Of a stretch of 38,592 bases of DNA, positions 8,949 through 16,152 are shown one piece after another (the stretch's first letter is position 1; each line of letters begins with the position of its first letter). The position numbers were made by a program, and so were the translations under genes. This stretch comes from Candidatus Omnitrophota bacterium (GTDB taxonomy: Bacteria; CG03), in the NCBI GenBank assembly GCA_013791745.1, contig VMTH01000160.1:1-38592 (forward strand), in the 5' to 3' direction. Below the pieces are notes generated by a model. The model searched no databases and was not told the origin of the DNA. It saw nothing but the letters and a program-made list of their open reading frames with translations.

Positions 8949-10150
8949 AATCTCCAGTCCAGCGACACATTGAACATGTGCATGGACTCCTGAATTCTGG
9001 CGTCATAAGACGTGCTGAACTTCTGCCAGCTCTCCAGATAATTACGCCTGCCGTAAGCGTAGCCCAGATCCATGTACATGTTGGATGAGATGTAATATCC
9101 GAATCCGGCCGTAAGATATGCCCTCTCGACGGAAGTTTTCTCGTAAGAGGGAACGAAAGCCATTCCGTAACGGATCTGCAGGGTGCTGCTCAGATCATTC
9201 TCTATTCCGAGGTGATAAGACACCCTGTCTTTGTAATTGTGTTTTACACGCGTGACGGGATCGATAAAACTCATGTCCGACCAGAAGGTCTTTACAATGT
9301 CAAAATAAATAGAGGCCGAAACGGCGCCGGCCCAGATGTGGTTCACCCCGAAGACGAGTTTGCGCGGAAGATCCAGCTCGCCTTTATATTTCAGGCTGGC
9401 GCTGCCGCTTGTGTGTTTGACATCATAGTCGAGCCCCGCCGGAGCGGTGTACGCCAAACCGTAATTCCAAAGCCCCCTGTCCCTGTAAAGAGAAAAATTC
9501 GTGCGGCTCCCCGAAAAATCATATTCCCTTTTTTCCCGCTTCGTGGAGGCTTCGCTTGTGCCGATTATGCTCGTCTCAACCGACGGGCTCCCGCTTATTA
9601 TCTCATGAGTCATGCCCCATGCCCAGCCGCCTGAAAATTTTAAGGCCGCGGCAATATCAAAACTCCTTATATTCCCGGAACCCTTGTAATCAAATTTACC
9701 GATATAGCTCCCTCCGGAATAAGCTTCTTCCTCGTGTTTATAGGAAAAATTCATCAGTTGTATCATACCCAAACCCAGTCTCACCCTGTCGCTGAAAGCG
9801 AAAACAAAAGCCGTCTCCGGAACTTCAAACCAGGAATTGGAATTATAATACGCTCCGCCCTCATCGGCCGACCAGTCGTTATCGGGGATTATCCTTTCCG
9901 AGGCGATAACAAGGGGGAGAGAAAAATAAAACCTGCTCCCGTCAAAAGCCGACATAGACGCGGCATTGCTGAAAAGGCCCGTCGCGTTCTTCGCGGATGA
10001 GGCCGACGTTAAACCCAGAGCGAGGGATTTCGCGCCGCCGGAATACACGGGATCGCCCAGATCAAGCATCCCCAAATTGGTAAAAGCCGGCGCCGGAATT
10101 GCCAGTGCCGCCAGCAGCGCCGGAATTAAAATTTTTATCGTTTTTTTCAT
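8945..10150 (-). CDS. FadL/OMPP1-like outer-membrane barrel (401 aa)
   Basis: A signal peptide (MKKTIKILIPALLAALAIPAPAFA-type) is followed by GGAKSLALGLTSASS and LFSNAASMSAFDGSRF. This resembles the FadL/PorV plug region, in which Asn-Pro/Ala-Gly follows a glycine-rich segment. The remainder is beta-barrel-like with many aromatic residues and ends in NVSLDWRL. FadL-type proteins are about 400-450 aa and carry hydrophobic compounds across the outer membrane; the substrate cannot be read here. The gene starts 11 nt after the HhH-barrel gene, with GGGGG close to the ATG, and its stop overlaps the lamin-tail gene start. It could equally be a distant PorV-family member working with the CTD cargo. 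Confidence 0.65.
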   Translation of the reverse strand: MKKTIKILIPALLAALAIPAPAFTNLGMLDLGDPVYSGGAKSLALGLTSASSAKNATGLFSNAASMSAFDGSRFYFSLPLVIASERIIPDNDWSADEGGAYYNSNSWFEVPETAFVFAFSDRVRLGLGMIQLMNFSYKHEEEAYSGGSYIGKFDYKGSGNIRSFDIAAALKFSGGWAWGMTHEIISGSPSVETSIIGTSEASTKREKREYDFSGSRTNFSLYRDRGLWNYGLAYTAPAGLDYDVKHTSGSASLKYKGELDLPRKLVFGVNHIWAGAVSASIYFDIVKTFWSDMSFIDPVTRVKHNYKDRVSYHLGIENDLSSTLQIRYGMAFVPSYEKTSVERAYLTAGFGYYISSNMYMDLGYAYGRRNYLESWQKFSTSYDARIQESMHMFNVSLDWRL

Positions 10151-10161
10151 AATTACCCCCG

Positions 10162-12264
10162 TTAGAATTTAAAAATATATTTCATCTCAAATGTCTCAGC
10201 GACATCGTTCATCACATCTTCTCCGCTATATTCGTAAGTACCGTCGGTATAGTCGTAGGTGCCGTATTCAGGCATATAGAATTCCGGCGGATAATGATAC
10301 ATCTTTCTTGTGTATTTCACCGACACGCTCGCATTCTTTGAGAACTTCATGCTCGGGCTTATCGATATCATGGTGTACTTCTTCTTTCCGTCGCCGGGAT
10401 CTTTGGAGTAGCTGACCTTGGAAAGCAGCTGAAAGCTCTTAGTGAATCTGTATTTGAGCTCCGCGGAAGAGGCGCTGTCGACCCAGAGCCATCTATTATC
10501 CTGCATGAGCTGTCTTCTGTCATACTGCCACTTTATCCTCGCGTCAGCCGACGGGCTCCATGTCATCTGCAGCCGGAACTGATCTATCTCTTTCGGCAGC
10601 TGGTAATAATCGCTGGTGTCGTAGATCTTCATCTTGTCGTCCTCGTTCTGTATCGTATAACGGCACATCATCTTCAGTTTCTTCGTCACCGGATACTGGC
10701 CCTGGAGATAGGTCTTATAAAAAGTTTTGAGCATTATTTCTTTAAGCGGATTGAGCTCTCTCCATATCTCACCCGCCCATTTTATATTCAGTTTTTTAGT
10801 TTTCGTCGTCACCTCGGAAAACATCTTCTCGTAGGGGTTATCGCCGGAAATACGGTAATTGTAGTAATCGGAATCAAAACGGTGCAGGCCCAGAAGGAGC
10901 GTCGTGTAGGAAAAACTGTAAACGCTGGCGAACTGGAAGGCCTTGCCCAATTCCCTCTTCTTTGTTTTGTCTATATTGCTCTCATAGGCATCATGTACTG
11001 AAAGAGCATAATCCAGAAAAAATTTCCCGTTGCCCTGCGAGGTCTTAACGCCGGCGGAAAAAATATCGTTTCGGCCTCCGGAGAACTTGTAGCGTATGTA
11101 TTTTATATCCGTCTCGTCCCAGGCGGCAATATCCTCTTCTTCCATCCAGTCGTCAGCTCTTTCCACCGGCATGACTTCAGGTGAGAAGGTCTCGTGATAA
11201 CTGAGGAAATGCACCTCATAATTAGGGAAAGGCACAGACACATAAAAACCGCAGGCCTTGTCTTCCATATTGTTGACGAGATTGAATTTGTCCTGATTGT
11301 TGTAGGCGAAACTCACGCTGGAGGGCACTGACTTCGCGGTGCCGTCGGGATTGAGTTTGGCCGTGAGAAATTTGTCCGAATAGAAAGCCGCCCATGTCAT
11401 GTAAGGCATGGTCTTCTGAACGGCTATTCCGTAAAAACCGGCGTTTTTATTAGACGACCTGTAGGGCTCGACGCCTTTTTTTTCGCGGCTGACGGCGGAT
11501 ATCGTCTTTGAAACCGAGCCGAGCCCGAGCCCGCGCTCAAATGTGAGCTTGAACGCGCCGAGCACAAAAGTGTCAAACCCCAGATAATCTTTCGCGTAAA
11601 GATAATTGCTCACGAGATAATATCTGCGCAGATTCTCCCATGTCACCCCCTGCCCCCACGCGTCCCTTTTCACCGCGAAAGAAAGCTCCATGTTGGTGCC
11701 GTAAAAATACCTCAGCCGGGCGAGCTGGGATTCGGGATTGTGAAAATTTGAGGGAGCCTCCGCCTGGCTGTCGGAAAAAGGCATAGTCAGTTTCTGCGTG
11801 ATCCTGAGATCTCCTTTAAGCAATTCTTTCTCTTCTTCCACATAGACGGTCAAAAAAGGCCGTATCATCCTGTATATCTCATCCGTCATACCGGAAACAT
11901 CTTTGAGTTCTTCCACGTCCCTGAATCCGCCGCGGCGCACGCGGTGCCGTATTATCTCAACCACCACCCCCGGCGGTAGCATCGGGAGTTTCATAAGATC
12001 CGGGCGGTTTACGGTGTTGAGGTCAAGAGGATTGGCCCTGAAATCTTCAAGTTCCTCGGTGTCTATATCGTCAAAGCCTATTTTTTCGTCTTCAACATCC
12101 TCGACGATCTCGTCGTATATGTTCTCGAGCTCGTTTTCCGAGATGTCCGCGAAACAGGGCGCGGCAAAAAAAAGAATAACAAAAACGGATAGATATTTGA
12201 AAAACTGATTCAGCCCGACGGCTGCCATCCTCTCATACCGCATCTTGTCTCTTGCATACAGCAT
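10162..12264 (-). CDS. Exported helix-hairpin-helix beta-barrel protein (about 700 aa)
   Basis: The hydrophobic stretch FKYLSVFVILFFAAPCFA is a signal peptide. An acidic segment follows (ENELENIYDEIVEDVEDE), then a ComEA-like HhH domain at about residues 58-122 (PLDLNTVNRPDLMKLP, VEIIRHRVRRGGFRDVEELK, VSGMTDEIYRMI). The remaining 560 residues or so look like a large beta-barrel rich in Tyr, ending EMKYIFKF. The same acidic-HhH-barrel layout is known among uncharacterised Bacteroidota envelope proteins. HhH domains usually bind DNA without sequence specificity; whether this one does is untested. The start is uncertain: ATG codons lie at 12264, 12243 and 12228, and none has a strong ribosome binding site. 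All three keep the signal peptide. The gene begins 6 nt after the PorV-HhH-TPR gene. Confidence 0.8.
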   Translation of the reverse strand: MLYARDKMRYERMAAVGLNQFFKYLSVFVILFFAAPCFADISENELENIYDEIVEDVEDEKIGFDDIDTEELEDFRANPLDLNTVNRPDLMKLPMLPPGVVVEIIRHRVRRGGFRDVEELKDVSGMTDEIYRMIRPFLTVYVEEEKELLKGDLRITQKLTMPFSDSQAEAPSNFHNPESQLARLRYFYGTNMELSFAVKRDAWGQGVTWENLRRYYLVSNYLYAKDYLGFDTFVLGAFKLTFERGLGLGSVSKTISAVSREKKGVEPYRSSNKNAGFYGIAVQKTMPYMTWAAFYSDKFLTAKLNPDGTAKSVPSSVSFAYNNQDKFNLVNNMEDKACGFYVSVPFPNYEVHFLSYHETFSPEVMPVERADDWMEEEDIAAWDETDIKYIRYKFSGGRNDIFSAGVKTSQGNGKFFLDYALSVHDAYESNIDKTKKRELGKAFQFASVYSFSYTTLLLGLHRFDSDYYNYRISGDNPYEKMFSEVTTKTKKLNIKWAGEIWRELNPLKEIMLKTFYKTYLQGQYPVTKKLKMMCRYTIQNEDDKMKIYDTSDYYQLPKEIDQFRLQMTWSPSADARIKWQYDRRQLMQDNRWLWVDSASSAELKYRFTKSFQLLSKVSYSKDPGDGKKKYTMISISPSMKFSKNASVSVKYTRKMYHYPPEFYMPEYGTYDYTDGTYEYSGEDVMNDVAETFEMKYIFKF

Positions 12265-12270
12265 TTTGCG

Positions 12271-13725
12271 TCATTGTCCAATTTCCTGTTTGCATTTTTC
12301 AATAATACGCAGCGACTGGGGGTGGGAAGGATCTATTTCAAGTATTTTTTCAAATTCTGTTATAGCCTGCGAATATTTTTTGGCCTGATAGAGCTTCAGC
12401 CCCTTGAAATACATCTGTTTCTTCAGTTTCTCGGCTTCTTCAGGCGTTAATTTTTTCTCCGCTTCCTCTGGTTTTTCTTCCCTCACCGGCGGAGCGTATT
12501 CCAGCCCCTCCGGTTTCCCCGACGGCGCGGTGAGAGTTATATAATCCTTTATCTTATCAAACTGCTTCTTGGTAAAACGCGGCACCTTCAGCAGATCCTC
12601 TTTGGCCGTAAACTGCCCGCTGTTATTTCTGTAATCCACAATCCTGACCGCTGTCACCTTTCCTATGCCCGGCAGCGCGTCAAAATCGGCGACTTCCGCC
12701 TTGTTGATATCGGTAAGCTCCACGGGCTTCTCTCCCGGCGCGGCCTGCACGACCGTGCGCGGCCGTTTCTTTTCCTTTTTGTAATATTCCGTCGGGGCCG
12801 CCGACTCCCTTTTCTCCCCCCATCTTAAAGACGCCGAAAAAACATGCTGATTGTCGAGCACTTCATGCGTCTGGAAAGCGTAGTCAAAATCTATACGGTT
12901 GAGAATTATGCCGAAACCGAAAGAAGCCCTCTGCGGTTCCGGCTGAACGCCGAATCTAATGCAGAAAGCCGGCACCACATTTATCTCTGCGCCGAGCTTG
13001 ATAATATCCTCTTCCCTGTCGGCTGGCATATTCCAGTCAATGACCGTTATCAAACCCCTGAAAGGACGATAGCACAGGCTGCCGGTCAGATCCCTGTAGA
13101 GGGTTTCCGAAGCTATCTGGGGCCGGTTGAGGCCTCTTGAGAAAACGCCTATGGAAAGTTGTGTGGACACCACGCCCATCGCCCCCGCGTCAAAAGACAG
13201 CGCCGAAGCGCTGCCGCCGCCCTCTATTTGAAGGCCGAGGTTCCTGATATTATAACCGAAATAAGCGCCCGGAACGAGCATGAAACTGTGCGTGAAAATC
13301 AGTTCGCTTTCCTTATAGTATGACGCGCCGAAGGAAACATAGTTGAAAGCGAAGGATCCGGCCGTCTTTGTGGGGAGCATAAAACCCGCGCCGCTGTGTT
13401 TCATGTCGGCTTCGCCGTAAAGAGAGGTCTGCGAAAATGACAGCGCCGAGGCGCTCAAAAGATTAAGCCCGGCGGGATTGAAAAAAGGAGCGCTGTAATC
13501 ATTGGCAAGCGAAGTGTAGGCGCCGCCCATGGCCGCGGGGCGCGCGTAAAGAGGCTTGTCCTCAAAAGCGGCGTAAACATTGACGAAGGCGGCAAAGAGC
13601 AAAAGAAAAAAGGGAAAAAGGGGACGATGAAAAAGGGGACGATGAAAAAGGGGACGATGGAAAGTGATTTTCCGAGAAAACCAATAATTCCTAAAAAATA
13701 TTAAGGGCGTCCCAATATTCCTCAT
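12271..13725 (-). CDS. PorV-type barrel fused to a helix-hairpin-helix domain and a TPR (484 aa)
   Basis: Residues 53 to about 305 form a PorV/UPF0164 barrel with the family signature ARPAAMGGAYTSLANDYSAP and FFNPAGLNLLSAS. A ComEA-like double HhH follows at about 333-395 (VELTDINKAEVADFDALPGI, GKVTAVRIVDYRNNSGQF). After a charged linker, a TPR occupies 430-484 (YFKGLKLYQAKKYSQAITEF). The start is fixed by the ATGA overlap with the upstream CTD gene. This leaves an unusually long signal-peptide n-region containing FHRPL three times in tandem, encoded by a 15-bp DNA repeat. Fusion of a PorV-like barrel to an HhH is unusual as far as I know. It is the direct partner of the 322-aa CTD protein by position. 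The HhH and TPR probably face the periplasm (inference). Confidence 0.85.
   Translation of the reverse strand: MRNIGTPLIFFRNYWFSRKITFHRPLFHRPLFHRPLFPFFLLLFAAFVNVYAAFEDKPLYARPAAMGGAYTSLANDYSAPFFNPAGLNLLSASALSFSQTSLYGEADMKHSGAGFMLPTKTAGSFAFNYVSFGASYYKESELIFTHSFMLVPGAYFGYNIRNLGLQIEGGGSASALSFDAGAMGVVSTQLSIGVFSRGLNRPQIASETLYRDLTGSLCYRPFRGLITVIDWNMPADREEDIIKLGAEINVVPAFCIRFGVQPEPQRASFGFGIILNRIDFDYAFQTHEVLDNQHVFSASLRWGEKRESAAPTEYYKKEKKRPRTVVQAAPGEKPVELTDINKAEVADFDALPGIGKVTAVRIVDYRNNSGQFTAKEDLLKVPRFTKKQFDKIKDYITLTAPSGKPEGLEYAPPVREEKPEEAEKKLTPEEAEKLKKQMYFKGLKLYQAKKYSQAITEFEKILEIDPSHPQSLRIIEKCKQEIGQ
13615..13659. repeat. Three in-frame 15-bp tandem repeats inside a signal-peptide coding region
   Basis: The unit AAAAAGGGGACGATG (plus strand) occurs at 13615-13629, 13630-13644 and 13645-13659 without mismatch. 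Read on the minus strand it encodes the pentapeptide HRPLF three times. The first unit with its flank (AAAGGGAAAAAGGGGACG, 13609-13626) is identical over 18 nt to the minus strand at 34616-34599. This suggests a dispersed mobile or slippage-prone short repeat rather than protein-driven sequence. Confidence 0.85.
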
Positions 13726-14690
13726 AGTTTCCGTCCTATCGCCACCACCGTCTGTTCTTTGACGACGCCGCCGGTGTCCTGATCGGCGACTTCCACCGAA
13801 ATTATGTACATACCGCAGGGAAGAAACTGCTGATTGACGTCCCTGCCGTCCCAGATGTAATCGTAATGCTGGGCCAAAAATTCCTCACCCTTGACGATTG
13901 CCCTCACAAGGCGGCCCTTCGCGTCGTAGACGAGCACATTGACCCTCTGTTCCGTAACCGGAGCGCTCGGCAGATTGAAGACTATCCTGCACGATGAAGG
14001 TTTCCCCGCCGGAGTGGAATAGGGGAAAAACACTTTTAAAACATCGCCGGAATCGGGGTTAAAGGTTTTAAGGCCTATGGTTTTCAGATAAGCCGGCAAC
14101 GGATCATATGAAAACCTGACGGTGTCCACATAAACATCATTGTTGTTGTTCACTGTTTCCTTGACGGCTATATACACCTTAGCCCTGACGGCATTGGCAG
14201 GGGCCGCCATTCCCGGGGATGAGACAGAATGCCAACCGTCAAAAGTGCTGAGATTCGTTCCCGATATCAGCCCTGTGTCTTTTCCCAGATCATTACCTGA
14301 GGCGTCATACCATTTGACATAAAGCTGTATATCCGTGTGCTCTATTTCGCCGGCGGCGGCCTCGCTGGCGACATAAAAATGCGCGCTGAGCGAAAAAGCG
14401 TAATCATCCGAAGGTGACAAACTTCCCGTGGCCGTAACAAGGTTTATGGTATCGCTGTTGAGCGTCCGGCCGCTGAAAGCCGTTGTCGGATCCTTGAATT
14501 TGCAGGAATAACCGCCGTCGTTGCTATAGTCGCTTGAGGCGGTGATGCTGGTTGAATTCGCGCTCCATCCCGTCAGAGTGCCGTTATTAAAATTCTGATT
14601 GGTCAGCGATATGCTCAGCGCCCACGCCAATGACACAAACAGCGCAAACGCCGCGCCCGCGACAACAAATTTTAATTTTTTATTTCCCAT
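13722..14690 (-). CDS. Exported CBM-like protein with FlgD-like C-terminal domain (322 aa)
   Basis: A signal peptide (VVAGAAFALFVSLAWA) is followed at about residues 25-195 by a jelly-roll module resembling carbohydrate-binding domains of the CBM4/9/22 type. Its landmarks are NNGTLTGWSANST, SCKFKDPTTAFSGRTL, DIQLYVKWYDASG and ETVNNNNDVYVDTVRF. The same module occurs three times in the 2831-aa protein. Residues 210-322 form the FlgD/type IX-like tail (VNVLVYDAKGRLVRAI, YIWDGRDVNQQ, GMYIISVEV). AGAGGAGAA lies just before the ATG at 14690. The gene overlaps the HEPN gene upstream by 19 nt and the PorV-HhH-TPR gene downstream by 4 nt. It is probably a secreted surface protein; ligand binding is inferred from fold only. 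Confidence 0.8.
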   Translation of the reverse strand: MGNKKLKFVVAGAAFALFVSLAWALSISLTNQNFNNGTLTGWSANSTSITASSDYSNDGGYSCKFKDPTTAFSGRTLNSDTINLVTATGSLSPSDDYAFSLSAHFYVASEAAAGEIEHTDIQLYVKWYDASGNDLGKDTGLISGTNLSTFDGWHSVSSPGMAAPANAVRAKVYIAVKETVNNNNDVYVDTVRFSYDPLPAYLKTIGLKTFNPDSGDVLKVFFPYSTPAGKPSSCRIVFNLPSAPVTEQRVNVLVYDAKGRLVRAIVKGEEFLAQHYDYIWDGRDVNQQFLPCGMYIISVEVADQDTGGVVKEQTVVAIGRKL

Positions 14691-15025
14691 TTCTCCTCTT
14701 TTTTTATCTCTAAAAATAAAGTTTTCAAAACAACCGCCTCTTTTTTAGCCGCCGTCCAGATAATTTTCTCTTCTATACCAAAATAACCGTGGATCAGTTT
14801 ATCCCTCAAACCGGCAATTTCTTTCCACGGCACTTTTTTGTGCCTTTGACGCAAATCCGCCGATATATTTTTAACGGCTTCCCCTATATTTTCAAACGCT
14901 TTAAACACAGCATACTGAGTCTTGTTATCCTTTTTAAAACCGGCATAATTGAGACCGTCTATAAACTTACGAATCCTAGCCAAATCTTCCAGGATGCTCC
15001 GTATAAAAAATCGATCGTCCTTCAT
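14672..15025 (-). CDS. HepT-like HEPN RNase toxin (DUF86 family, 117 aa)
   Basis: The protein is all-alpha with the HepT catalytic motif RX4HXY visible as R74-DKLI-H79-G-Y81. The preceding helix (FENIGEAVKNIS) and the length fit DUF86/HepT. Known HepT proteins are ribonuclease toxins neutralised by a partner MntA nucleotidyltransferase, which AMPylates the tyrosine of the motif. The partner gene lies directly upstream with a 4-nt ATGA overlap, so this is a standard MNT-HEPN pair. Unusually, its 3' end overlaps the start of an exported CTD protein gene by 19 nt, which places the pair inside a long surface-protein operon. The region looks richer in A+T than its neighbours, consistent with later acquisition. 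Confidence 0.88.
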   Translation of the reverse strand: MKDDRFFIRSILEDLARIRKFIDGLNYAGFKKDNKTQYAVFKAFENIGEAVKNISADLRQRHKKVPWKEIAGLRDKLIHGYFGIEEKIIWTAAKKEAVVLKTLFLEIKKEEKWEIKN

Positions 15026-15345
15026 AAGACCGGAATTGCCTCTTTCATAATAGCTCTCTTTAAAAACACGGGAACGCTGCCTTCGGTGACAATTTCCACT
15101 TTCATCCCGAACAACTTTTCAAGTTTAAGCTCCAGAGAAAGCAGTTCCAGCAGGCCTTTTGTCTTTTTAAATTTGACAAGAAGGTCAATATCGCTGCCGC
15201 GCTTATGGTCCCCGCGGGCGCGGGAACCAAAAACAGAAATCTTTCCTATATCATTTTCGCGGCAAATTTCCCTCATTATTATCGCCTTATCCGCGCTTAG
15301 TTTTAACCCCGCGGCAGAGCGTTTGTTTTTCAATTTTATCCCCAC
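15022..15345 (-). CDS. MntA-like minimal nucleotidyltransferase antitoxin (107 aa)
   Basis: The nucleotidyltransferase signature GSX10DXD is complete: G40-S41 in SVFGSRARGDHKRG, with D52 and D54 in SDIDLL. Length and order (MNT before HEPN) match the MntA-HepT type VII toxin-antitoxin family, in which MntA transfers AMP groups to HepT. The start is GTG at 15345, directly next to the TAG stop of the upstream membrane-protein gene, with GAGGG a few bases upstream. No ATG gives a complete domain. The stop overlaps the HepT start by 4 nt. Confidence 0.85.
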   Translation of the reverse strand: MGIKLKNKRSAAGLKLSADKAIIMREICRENDIGKISVFGSRARGDHKRGSDIDLLVKFKKTKGLLELLSLELKLEKLFGMKVEIVTEGSVPVFLKRAIMKEAIPVL

Positions 15346-16146
15346 CTATGCCCTCGCCTTTTCGATTCTCGGCGGCAGCTTGATGCCTTTCATGTCAAAA
15401 AAACCCGCCACTATGGCTCCCGCGAAATAAATGACCCACAGATATGTGCCGTATCCGGTCACCAGCGCCGCGAAGCCCGCCACCACCATGGAACAGGCGA
15501 ATATTATGAGCGACACTTCCAGAAAATACCATTTCTTAGTCATCATGTTATAAATGGAATCCGGCGGGTAATTGTGCCTTTTGTGTCTGACAATTCCCGC
15601 CGCGAAAAGACAGAAACCCACTGGGGATATCCCCTGCACAAAAAGATGTATCAGCACGAGCTCAAGGCGCCTGGGGCCTTCCATAAACCATTGCGCGTCG
15701 TAAAGAGTGATGAAAGAATTCTGCGCGATTATTTTTGAGCCGTCAACCGCGGCTATGTTTATGAGCACGAATATCAGTCCCATAAAAGCGGCCACGATAA
15801 AAACGGCGGCCTGCACGATTTTCGGCACCTTCTTGTCTTCCGATGTCCAGTTGAAGATGGCCACAAGCAGCGACGGGGCGAACAGCGCTATCATCAGAAA
15901 CTGCCTCACGCAGTTCACCGCGAGCGGCGAAGGATGAGGCCCTATAATATTCTGCAGGGGCCTTGAAAGAAGCCACAGCCCCAGGGCGACATAAGCGTAG
16001 AAGGTCCCCTTTATGGTCAGCTCGCCCATGATGAGCGTGCGGCCGCGGTTGCTCTTTTTTATCTCATAAGCCATAGCGAAATAAACAAGGCCCGCTACCA
16101 CCGGCAGCGCGAGGTTCAGAATTATCAGCATAAGCCCCTCAATCAA
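15346..16146 (-). CDS. Polytopic membrane protein of unknown function (about 261-266 aa)
   Basis: About seven hydrophobic segments are visible, near residues 6-26, 45-62, 77-99, 110-132, 165-188, 208-228 and 232-248. The chain ends in a short basic tail. I recognise no family with confidence. The layout resembles seven-helix sensory input modules but no signalling domain is attached. The longest reading starts with TTG at 16146, whose GAGAAGGG is only one base away. An ATG at 16131 (residue 6) preceded by GAGGGG is at least as likely. The gene lies 6-21 nt after the SpoVG-domain gene, and its stop codon directly abuts the MntA start codon, so it belongs to the same operon. Confidence 0.7.
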   Translation of the reverse strand: MIEGLMLIILNLALPVVAGLVYFAMAYEIKKSNRGRTLIMGELTIKGTFYAYVALGLWLLSRPLQNIIGPHPSPLAVNCVRQFLMIALFAPSLLVAIFNWTSEDKKVPKIVQAAVFIVAAFMGLIFVLINIAAVDGSKIIAQNSFITLYDAQWFMEGPRRLELVLIHLFVQGISPVGFCLFAAGIVRHKRHNYPPDSIYNMMTKKWYFLEVSLIIFACSMVVAGFAALVTGYGTYLWVIYFAGAIVAGFFDMKGIKLPPRIEKARA

Positions 16147-16152
16147 CCCTTC

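Noticed and set aside
14789-15430. Plus-strand open frame (213 codons)
   Set aside because: It is antisense to the MntA and HepT genes, which have complete catalytic motifs.
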